Assembly (NCBI RefSeq): GCF_014905555.1
Contig: NZ_BNGS01000001.1
Span: 496,001 to 560,000 of the forward strand
Length of the DNA: 64,000 nucleotides
DNA from: Streptomyces sp. Y2F8-2
GTDB lineage: Bacteria; Actinomycetota; Actinomycetes; Streptomycetales; Streptomycetaceae
Direction: 5' to 3'
Shown: positions 58,801 through 64,000 of the stretch, one piece after another
Position numbering within the stretch: position 1 is the stretch's first letter
How the letters are laid out: each line of letters starts with the position of its first letter
Made by a program: the position numbers and the translations under genes
Notes under the pieces: generated by a model
What the model saw: only the letters and a program-made list of their open reading frames with translations
Databases searched by the model: none
Told to the model about the DNA's origin: nothing

Positions 58801-60676
58801 TGCAGTTCAGGTCGGCCGGGGTGTCGTACCAGATGCGGTACTTGCCCGGGTCCTTGTCCTCGAAGTTGGCGTCCGAGCAGGTCAGCGTGTCTTCGGGCAG
58901 GCAGCGCTCGTCCACCTTGAAGGTCACGCGGGCCGGGGCGGTCGCGGAGAACAGGGTGTCCTTGCGCTGGCCGTAGTCGATGTGGTCGAGCCAGCCGTCA
59001 CGGTCGTAGACGACCGGCGCCTTGAAGTTGAAGTTGCGGGCGTAGTAGTTCTGCGCCTTCTTCCACCACAGGGACATGGCGTTGCCGTGGATGTCCTCGA
59101 CGTAGTCGAGGTTCCAGCGCCAGCCCTGCGTGCAGGCGGAGCCGACCCAGTCGCCGGCCTTGTAGCAGTCCTCGCCCTCGTGGTTGCCGTACACCGGCAC
59201 GGTCAGCACCGAGTCGGTGGTCGACTGGCCGTCGGACCAGCCGGGCAGCTTGTTCAGGCCGAAGTAGTAGCGGGTGCCGTCCCTGGTGGTGACGACCCAG
59301 TACTCGCCGTTGCGGGCGCCGTTGCCGTTGCCGGAGTCGGTGAGCCGCTCGATCTTCGAGCCGTCACCGTTGGCGGTGAACCACTTGCCCTGGTCCTTGT
59401 CCCAGACCAGTTCGGTGGTCATGCCGCCCAGCGACAGCGTGGCGTTCATCGAACCCCAGCACAGGTCCGCGGTGCGGTGCGTGGCGTTGTTCGAGCCGGA
59501 CTTCTTGGAGTCCTGACGGCAGTTGACGTAGGTCCGGGTGATCGAGCCCGGGTTGTAGTCCCAGCCGTCACCGATCCAGGAGGCCTGGTTGTTGGTGGCG
59601 GAGGTGCGGCCGTCGACCGACTGCGAGGAGTAGCCCAGCGAGATCTTCGGCATCGGGCCGCCGGCGGTCTGCGGCACCTGCACGTCGTAGGAGTACGTGA
59701 ACGCGCCGGAGGAGGATCCGGCCGACCAGGACCCCGAGGACAGCACCGGGGTGGCGGTGAAGTCGCCGGAGGCCGAGGCGCCCGTGTCCATCGCGCCGAT
59801 GACCTGCGGACCGGAGGCGTCCACCGCCGGGAGCACGTCACCGCTGCGGTACGACGCCGTCCGGGCACTGGACTTGACGGTGCCCGCGTTGCCGCCGAGC
59901 AGGTTCGACACCGGCACTGAGCCGGTGAGGATGGTGCGCGTGCCGGTCTTCTTCGCGGCCCTGGTCCGGGTGGGCGCCTTGGCTGCGGGGACCACCTTGA
60001 TCGAACTGCGCAGCCGCTGAGGCTGCTTGTCGTTCTTGCCCGACATGGTGGTCACACCGCTGTCGATGGCGCAGTCACCGGCGTCGGGCGCGTCCATGAC
60101 GCAGTTGGGCAGCAGGACCAGCCCGAAGCGCTCGGCTGCTCGCTGGCCGTACAGGTCCTTGAAGCCGGAGGTGTCCACGTCGATCGTGACCTGCGCGGCC
60201 GGGTCGGCGTCGGCCGGCGGCGTGACCTTCATGATCATGCCGGCGACGTTCGCGTCCTGGGACGCGGTCGGCGCGGCCAGGTCGACCTTCCAGTCACCGT
60301 CGATCGCGGCCGGGTCGGTGCCCGCGGGCACGCCGACGGCGATCGGCAGGTCGCCGACCGGGACCGTGCTGCCGGGCGCGGTGCCGGCCTGCAAGGTGGC
60401 GACACCGCTGTCCTGCGCCCATGGTGTGACCGCGGTCGGGACGTAGGGGTCGGCGGGCACCTCGGGCGCGGTGGTGAGGTTCTTCTCGGCTTCCTTGTCC
60501 TGCGGAATCGCCGTGGACTTCGGCAGGTCGGGGAGCTTGACCTCCTCCCGGGCCATGCCGGGGCCGGGTATCGCCCACGCCTCCGTGCCGAGACTGCTCA
60601 CCAACAAGGCCGTGGACAACAAAAGGACGGTCGCCGCGCGGCTTTGCCGGCGGCGCCGTCGTTGTGACTCCGTCAT
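52808..60676 (-). CDS. Secreted RHS-repeat polymorphic toxin with ricin-type lectin, Hint domain and C-terminal toxin
   Basis: A 2622-residue protein. ATG at 60676 (MTESQRRRRRQSRAATVLLL) gives a clear signal peptide cut near TEAWA. The first 1700 residues include a TcB/SpvB-like N-terminal part and many YD/RHS repeats (RYTYDGSGRVLQET, TEFDAVGRVTRTTD). Residues about 1809-1942 form an inserted ricin-type beta-trefoil (DKCLDLKGG, QLYQCN, LCLAVQG). The RHS core ends with GFVGLGARLYDPVVGRFLSA near 2090. Then come a Lys/Ala coiled region (2199-2280), a Gly/Ser linker, a Hint self-cleaving domain (2340-2488, CNSFTPGTKV to LLVHN) and a 134-residue toxin tip with YDFLTNSCLTHVCDVLRAGG. The tip resembles papain-like NlpC/LRAT folds, but this is tentative. 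Confidence 0.9.
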   Translation of the reverse strand: MTESQRRRRRQSRAATVLLLSTALLVSSLGTEAWAIPGPGMAREEVKLPDLPKSTAIPQDKEAEKNLTTAPEVPADPYVPTAVTPWAQDSGVATLQAGTAPGSTVPVGDLPIAVGVPAGTDPAAIDGDWKVDLAAPTASQDANVAGMIMKVTPPADADPAAQVTIDVDTSGFKDLYGQRAAERFGLVLLPNCVMDAPDAGDCAIDSGVTTMSGKNDKQPQRLRSSIKVVPAAKAPTRTRAAKKTGTRTILTGSVPVSNLLGGNAGTVKSSARTASYRSGDVLPAVDASGPQVIGAMDTGASASGDFTATPVLSSGSWSAGSSSGAFTYSYDVQVPQTAGGPMPKISLGYSSQSVDGRTSATNNQASWIGDGWDYNPGSITRTYVNCRQDSKKSGSNNATHRTADLCWGSMNATLSLGGMTTELVWDKDQGKWFTANGDGSKIERLTDSGNGNGARNGEYWVVTTRDGTRYYFGLNKLPGWSDGQSTTDSVLTVPVYGNHEGEDCYKAGDWVGSACTQGWRWNLDYVEDIHGNAMSLWWKKAQNYYARNFNFKAPVVYDRDGWLDHIDYGQRKDTLFSATAPARVTFKVDERCLPEDTLTCSDANFEDKDPGKYRIWYDTPADLNCKQVTSTYTRKCWNAGPSFWSRKRLVQIQTSAQRRTDTTARQVVDQYNLKHSFPVLKTGPNTALWLESIQRTGFGRNGTTDRSVTMNAVRFESNAEDMPNRVMRPGDARPGFSRLRVARVINEYGGETVVTYKKPEGDCATGTNLPGKSDTAALKSNTRLCYPAFWNPDPEVEDIDWFHKYVVDSIEELPNVDGAFATKTAYQYKNPGWKLADAEFTKKSTRTYSQFAGFEQTTVITGADDASIGSKRSKAVTRFFRGMGDTVSVKDIEGNEIAKDREPFAGRIAEELDYDNADDPDTAWVSRSVTVPEATELAHRDRDDGLDPLRAWRVTEPDEIAYTKSSTTNTDDNRPLRIVKTHTTYESTYGLPVLVESLGDTGRSGDESCTKSEYVHNTAKNLIGLTRQVLVSPTTCAAADFSDLSTLSSGLRTAYDGQGYGAALDDTTKGEASETWSVNGAGTGWQSDGTTEFDAVGRVTRTTDQDHKTSGLITYEPSTGQVFKVTETNAVGHSETREIEPGRGTTTKTTDANGHVTQAEFDPLGRLEKAWAADRAPSDTAVPDFRAVYTVPTYDPANPDRKPAYVTTYTRGYNDRVETSVTLYDGLGRERQQQEQADGGGWLITDTLYNSSGEVWQTNNAYLTYEATPGELFTPDADTQVPNITRYTYDGSGRVLQETPVLKVADPQTGTVSSREVPERATKYQYGLDWSKVDNPTGASDYRVFTDALGRTSRVDTFNPDAPGGFTSMKYDYDALGRLAKATNSADTAHPWTWTYDHRGRTETATDPDTGTTRTTYDNHDRVLTTTNARNITIWNGYDQLSRPTEQRLNDSGGTLLAQFGYDTAPGGKGMPATATRYTDGEAYTQKVDGYTKDYQPTSTTLNLPLTVASAWGLDQSYTYSYKYSDNGMLEESTLPKIGKLASEKLVVRYNKDGKPLSISGKDWYGSETVYDPYGQVLRSTLGAQPYRVWTQNTYDESSGELKDQQVYREKGATNGGDTSLLPGNLVSKRSYTYDPAGNVTSVSESATGIEERQCFAYNPLGELKTAWTAKDLTSKPETACAGPKNADGSLNVAAGKDNSGYWQEYEYDLLGNRTKLTEKDLTGTTAKDATTTYAYGKADGTQPHTLTKVSKTYTTPAGAQVKAEAERLYELTGETKTITSVQNGDKQSLSWTYDGKIDRITGQGTAGRTPYVGLADKCLDLKGGAAVAGTAIQLYQCNASIAQNWRFSPTPGGTNPDQGTLNVYDKWCVQPAGNTAGSAVQLQKCDGSAGQELKRNASGQLTHVASGLCLAVQGANSANSTPVVLATCDGTKAEQLWAPQNDTRYIYGPGGEQLLTIKGKQATLSLGEAEVTVQKGGVLVHTQRTYDAPGGAVMRYANGTGSERLVAITGDHQGSPYAEVALDGGMSVRIRKQDPFGNQRGTDTIGVSRQAHTGFLGATDDNASGFVGLGARLYDPVVGRFLSADPLLDLNDVLQSNGYAYAHNNPVTYADPTGESIALTASERAAALAGAGLSAAQVAQAQAMQGKSLTSVILAVAWETLKDFIGINDAIACFGGDMWSCMGIVLDAIPWGKLGKIPAVMKAVKRTIKAVESFRAAKKAAELVLKAAKAAERAALRAKKLAIERAKKLAAQRARKKAAEEAKRTADKALDLAKKTGNPRQKHAAAEAAPKVSSHSHGGGGKGGGDSHPGGKSGGSAKSKGGSSGSGGSGKAEGGGPGCNSFTPGTKVLMADGSTKRIEKVKTGDKVVATDPKTGETRIETVTAEITGRGLKHLVKVTIDVDGKKGTKTAEVTATDAHPFWVPELHAWIKATNLKSGEWLQTSAGTYVQVTAVERWTALGSTVHNLTVGDVHTYYVLAGGTSLLVHNDSCPTGDEGTALVHAHTADGTNVHFTVEVMDAQGDITHSELMPNVGHTETPIRNYNGGTGTMTFSFRLPNADAARSFQASRIGTEQGPYDFLTNSCLTHVCDVLRAGGVTDIPETGTRMAVWAKRGLPSAFRED

Positions 60677-61131
60677 CGCTGGGCGTGCCCGCCCCAGCCA
60701 CAACGGTGGACTTTGAGCGCGCATACGCGTCGACCCCACCAAGGCATGCAAAGAAAAACGACAGATGGAATCCGCACCTTCTGTCATGACCCCCACAGGT
60801 TTCAAGATCGGTCCGCAAAGGTTCCCGGACGCGATGTGATCTGCGTCATGGCGCCAGACCTGACGAGTGATCACCTTCGTGGACAAGTCGGCAAGACCGC
60901 GGCAACCCGCCCCTATGACCGCACATCAGGTGATCAAAAGCCGCACTTGAGGCACCGTCAAAGCGGAGTCAAGCCCGCCTCATTCGTTCGTCACAACTTC
61001 ATAAACTCTTCATATGTGGACCTGACGTGACGTTCGTGTGATCGTGTGCGCGACTCTGCCCCGCGGCCCGCCGACCGGGGCCGTTCGTGCTGTCCGTATC
61101 CGCCTGGTCCACACGGGAGTAGACCGCCGCC
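60677..61131. promoter_or_regulatory. 455-bp divergent promoter region with distant inverted repeats
   Basis: This region is AT-richer than its flanks and has no supported gene. TGATCACCT at 60868-60876 and AGGTGATCA at 60928-60936 are exact inverted repeats 51 bp apart, each containing the palindrome TGATCA. They sit midway between the divergent starts of the RHS toxin and the repeat-protein genes and could be a shared operator with DNA looping. No clear promoter hexamers are assigned. Confidence 0.45.
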
Positions 61132-64000
61132 GTGTCCGCGCCGCCTCGTTTTCTCAGCCCCTTCGTGCGCACGCGCACCAGGCTGGCTGTCACCCTCGGC
61201 CTCGTCCTGGCCGCTCTGACCGCCGCACTGTTGCCCTGGTGGCAACCCGACGACGCCTCACCACCCCAGGCGGCCGAGGCCACCCGCGCCCGGCAGGCCG
61301 CCACCGGCCCGCGCGACGAGGCCGACGCCCAGGCCGAGGCCCGCCGCACCCACAAGCCGGTCCTCGTCGAGACGGCCACCACGGCCACGTCCCAGACGTG
61401 GGCCCAGCCGGACGGCCAGTTGCGCACCAGCATCACGGCCACGCCGGCCCGGGCGAAGACCGCCACGGGCCAGTGGGCGCCGATCGACAACCACCTGCGG
61501 CGGGTGAAGAACGCCCCGCGCGGCCTCGGCATCCAGCCGGTCAACCCCGCGCGGCCCGTCCGCTTCTCCAGCGGCAGCAAGGACACCCACGCCGACCGCT
61601 CCTTCGTCCGTGCGCCTTTGACGGGCCGCCGGGAAACCGTGCTGGCCGAGGTCGACATCGACGGCCACACCGTCGCCTACACCTGGCCCGGCACCCTGCC
61701 CGAGCCGGTGCTCGACGGCCCGCGCGCCCTGTACTCCGAGGTGCTGCCCGGCGTCGACCTGCTGCTGGTCGCCCGCGCCGAGGGCGGCTTCGCCCAGCTG
61801 CTGATCGTCAAGACCAAGGAGGCCGCGCAGTCCCCGGCGCTGGCCACCGTGGCCTACGGCCTGCGCTCCAAGACGGCCGTCTTCCACCACGACGCCGGCA
61901 GCGGCCGCATCCTGGTCCAGGACCGCTCCGGCAAGGAAATCGGCTCCATCCCCACCCCGTTCGCCTGGGACTCCGCCGGCCGCGACCCCGAGCTCGACGA
62001 GGGCAGGGGCACCCCGCGCACCTCGGTCGACACCCCCACCGACGTGCTGAAGCTGTCCGGCCTGAGCGGCATCGAGCCCGGCGCGCACAGCGCCCCCATG
62101 CCGGTCGAGCTCGACGGCGACGGCACCGGCACCGCCCGCCTCGACCTGCACGCCGCGCAGGCCGGGCTGTTCACGAACGCCGACGTGAAGTTCCCGGTGT
62201 TCGTCGACCCGACCATGAACGGCGGCTGGCTCGCCTGGACCGTCGCCTACAAGCCGTACCCGAACTCGAGCTTCTGGGACGGCACCAACTTCTCCTCCGG
62301 CACCTCCGACGCCCGCGTCGGCTTCGAGAACGAGACCGGCGGCACCGCCCGCTCCTTCTGGCGGATGAAGTTCGACACCAGCATCGAGGGCGCGGACGTC
62401 TCCAAGGCCACCTTCAAGGTGCTCAACAACCACTCCTGGTCGTGCACCACCCGTGACTTCCAGTTCTGGCTGACCGGGGCCATCTCGTCGGGCACCACCT
62501 GGAACAAGCAGCCGAGCTGGTCCACGCAGCTGGACCACCACTCCTTCGCGCACGGCTGGTCCTCCAGCTCCTGCCCCGACGACTACGAGGCGTTCCCGGT
62601 GACGGCCGGCGCGCAGAAGGCCGCCGAGGGCGGCTGGTCGAACATCACCTTCGGCATGCGCGCGAGCAGCGAGTCGGACGTGCAGACGTGGCGCAAGTTC
62701 CAGGCGACCAGCGCCACCCTCGAGGTCGTCTACAACCGGCCGCCCTCCGAGCCCACCGGTGGCAAGACCACGCCGGGCGGTACCTGCTCCGTCGGCGGCT
62801 CGGGCGTGACCGTCGGCAAGACCAACATCGTGCTGTCGGCCAACGCCAAGGATGCCGACGGCAACCTCAGCAAGCTGCGCTTCCGCTTCTGGAAGACCGG
62901 CGGCACGGTCCCGTCCGGCTGGCTGGTCACTCCCAACTCCAGCGGAACCGCCACCTACACCGTGCCCGCCACGTTCCCGCTGGAGGACAAGACCACCTAC
63001 TCGTGGGACGTGCGCGCGGAGGACTCCGGCGGCCTGACCTCCTCGTACTTCCCTCCCGGCACCGACCCGTGCCGGCTCAACATCGACGCCAGCGCCCCGC
63101 CGCAGCCCACCGTCGACAGCGACAACTTCCCCGCGGCCACGCCCGACGGGCAGACCTGGTCCACGGTCAAGTTCGGCGACCATGGGGCGGTGACCTTCAC
63201 CTCCGAGGGCGCGACGAAGTTCCGCTGGTCCTTCGAGGGCAACAACCCGGTCTACGTGAACGCCACCAACGGCACCGCGACCGTCGACCCGATGTTCCCC
63301 GCGCACGCCGGGCCGAACACGCTCCAGGTGTACGCCTACGACGCCGCCGGCAACGCCAGCCAGCGCACCGACTACACCTTCTACGTGCCGCCGCGGGACA
63401 CCGCCGACGGCCCCATGGACACCGGCGGTGACGCCAAGCCGGATCTGCTGATCGTCGACGCCAACGGCAACCTGCGCAACTGCGTCGGCGGCGACGACGG
63501 CGACCTGTACAACTGCCTGGTCGGGTCCTACGACAGCACCAAGCCGAAGGACCAGCAGGCCGACCCACAGGGCCACTGGTTCGACCCGGCCACCGGCAAG
63601 GCCGCCCTGATCACGCACTACCAGGACGCCTACCCCGGCGACGGCTCCACCGACCTGTTCGCAGCCACCCCCGACGGGCACTTCTACCTCTACCCCGGCG
63701 ACGGCTACGGCAGCTACGACGTCTCCCAGCGCCTGGAGGTCCGCCTCCCGTCGAACGCCCCCGCGCCCTCGACGTGGACCCAGATCAAGGCCGTCGGCGA
63801 CATCACCGGCGACAAGCTGCCCGACCTGGTGCTGCGGGCCGGCACCGCCTTCTGGACCCTGTCCGGCTACACCGGTGCCACCTTCCAGACCGCGACCTTG
63901 ATGGAGGGCACCGCCTGGGCCCGCCGGGAGATCGTCAACGTCACCGACATCAGCGGCGACAACACGCCCGACCTGCTGTGGCGCAACCTGGACAACGGCA
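61132..64000 (+). CDS. Secreted FG-GAP/VCBS-repeat protein with carbohydrate-binding-like domain, 3' end beyond window
   Basis: GTG 61132 is the first possible start, since TAG at 61120-61122 closes the frame. The frame stays open for 956 codons to the window end. A basic N-terminus and membrane segment (RLAVTLGLVLAALTAALLPW) form a signal peptide. A DNRLRE-like part follows (VEVTATTATSQTW-type start, ARVGFENETGGTARSFWRMK, FWLTGAISSGTTW). From about residue 550 come Ig-like stretches (GSGVTVGKTNIVLSANAKD). From about 760 there are FG-GAP/VCBS propeller repeats (GDAKPDLLIVDANGNLRNC, GDITGDKLPDLVLRAG, DISGDNTPDLLWRN). Such large secreted proteins often accompany RHS proteins in Streptomyces. 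It is divergent from the toxin gene and shares its promoter region. Confidence 0.88.
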   Translation, partial: MSAPPRFLSPFVRTRTRLAVTLGLVLAALTAALLPWWQPDDASPPQAAEATRARQAATGPRDEADAQAEARRTHKPVLVETATTATSQTWAQPDGQLRTSITATPARAKTATGQWAPIDNHLRRVKNAPRGLGIQPVNPARPVRFSSGSKDTHADRSFVRAPLTGRRETVLAEVDIDGHTVAYTWPGTLPEPVLDGPRALYSEVLPGVDLLLVARAEGGFAQLLIVKTKEAAQSPALATVAYGLRSKTAVFHHDAGSGRILVQDRSGKEIGSIPTPFAWDSAGRDPELDEGRGTPRTSVDTPTDVLKLSGLSGIEPGAHSAPMPVELDGDGTGTARLDLHAAQAGLFTNADVKFPVFVDPTMNGGWLAWTVAYKPYPNSSFWDGTNFSSGTSDARVGFENETGGTARSFWRMKFDTSIEGADVSKATFKVLNNHSWSCTTRDFQFWLTGAISSGTTWNKQPSWSTQLDHHSFAHGWSSSSCPDDYEAFPVTAGAQKAAEGGWSNITFGMRASSESDVQTWRKFQATSATLEVVYNRPPSEPTGGKTTPGGTCSVGGSGVTVGKTNIVLSANAKDADGNLSKLRFRFWKTGGTVPSGWLVTPNSSGTATYTVPATFPLEDKTTYSWDVRAEDSGGLTSSYFPPGTDPCRLNIDASAPPQPTVDSDNFPAATPDGQTWSTVKFGDHGAVTFTSEGATKFRWSFEGNNPVYVNATNGTATVDPMFPAHAGPNTLQVYAYDAAGNASQRTDYTFYVPPRDTADGPMDTGGDAKPDLLIVDANGNLRNCVGGDDGDLYNCLVGSYDSTKPKDQQADPQGHWFDPATGKAALITHYQDAYPGDGSTDLFAATPDGHFYLYPGDGYGSYDVSQRLEVRLPSNAPAPSTWTQIKAVGDITGDKLPDLVLRAGTAFWTLSGYTGATFQTATLMEGTAWARREIVNVTDISGDNTPDLLWRNLDNG

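Noticed and set aside
54365-59920. An 1851-codon open frame on the plus strand opposite the RHS gene
   Set aside because: Its product is a monotonous Val/Gly/Arg/Ala mix without motifs. It is the shadow of third-position GC on the other strand of a gene with clear RHS, lectin and Hint motifs.
60713-61030. A 105-codon plus-strand open frame in the RHS/FG-GAP spacer
   Set aside because: It begins inside the RHS leader, lacks codon bias and a ribosome-binding site, and has no recognisable motif.
61258-63681. An 807-codon minus-strand frame opposite the FG-GAP repeat protein
   Set aside because: Gly/Val-rich shadow. The sense frame from 61132 has a signal peptide and repeat motifs but no stop before the window end, so it can be overlooked.

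Overview
The window looks like chromosomal DNA of a Streptomyces species. It is very GC-rich, with GTG/TTG starts and strong third-position GC. It carries genus-typical genes: an HrdA-type sigma factor next to dnaG, a MatB malonyl-CoA synthetase, an Mbl-type MreB homologue, an AfsR/SARP regulator with a rare TTA codon, and a NasA-type nitrate reductase. The gene order hrdA - dnaG - FAD oxidoreductase - dgt - sirohydrochlorin chelatase - nasA, with a heterodimeric ABC exporter beside hrdA, agrees with what I remember of the S. coelicolor chromosome arm (recollection, not a search).

Region 1 (1-18.5 kb) is a sugar-acid and sugar uptake region. It holds an enolase-superfamily dehydratase, a zinc alcohol dehydrogenase, a U32-like TIM-barrel protein, a xylose/ChvE-type ABC importer (binding lipoprotein, double ATPase, permease) and an aldose 1-epimerase. 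After an aminotransferase with a Pro/Ala tail, a LysM-transglycosylase and a membrane-tethered PstS-like protein come a cysteine-free Rrf2 regulator, a Tat-exported GH35 beta-galactosidase, an SMP-30 lactonase and an IclR regulator. A 12-bp motif just upstream of the IclR gene recurs twice below the promoter of the first operon. This suggests that one regulator controls both ends of the region and that together they form an oxidative aldose pathway.

Region 2 (18.5-27.4 kb) is mixed housekeeping: a hypothetical protein, an ATP-grasp protein, a PP2C phosphatase fragment, matB with a fused carboxyltransferase, mbl, a DUF6153/DUF305 Met/His-rich pair, and an XRE regulator divergent from an FMN reductase.

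Region 3 (27.4-33.5 kb) is accessory and the most unusual part. It contains an orphan peptide with a double-glycine leader, then two adjacent genes (a small soluble protein and a membrane protein) that share a near-identical RHIM/amyloid-like motif. These are divergent from a 998-residue SARP-NB-ARC-TPR regulator with an in-frame TTA codon. An integrase relic, a CAU tRNA and tandem tRNA-Asn genes follow.

Region 4 (33.6-51 kb) is mostly conserved core: a YtxH-like protein, an FGGY kinase, the ABC exporter pair, hrdA, dnaG, a ferredoxin-reductase-like flavoprotein, dgt, a sirohydrochlorin chelatase, a SanA-like protein, a membrane-protein remnant, nasA with possible GlnR half-sites, and a Tat-lipoprotein intradiol dioxygenase.

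Region 5 (51.2-64 kb) is a polymorphic-toxin locus. A frameshifted Rpn-type nuclease gene is followed by a 2622-residue secreted RHS protein with an embedded ricin-type lectin, a Hint domain and a cysteine-containing C-terminal toxin domain, with a small acidic candidate immunity gene next to it. A divergent secreted repeat protein runs off the end of the window.
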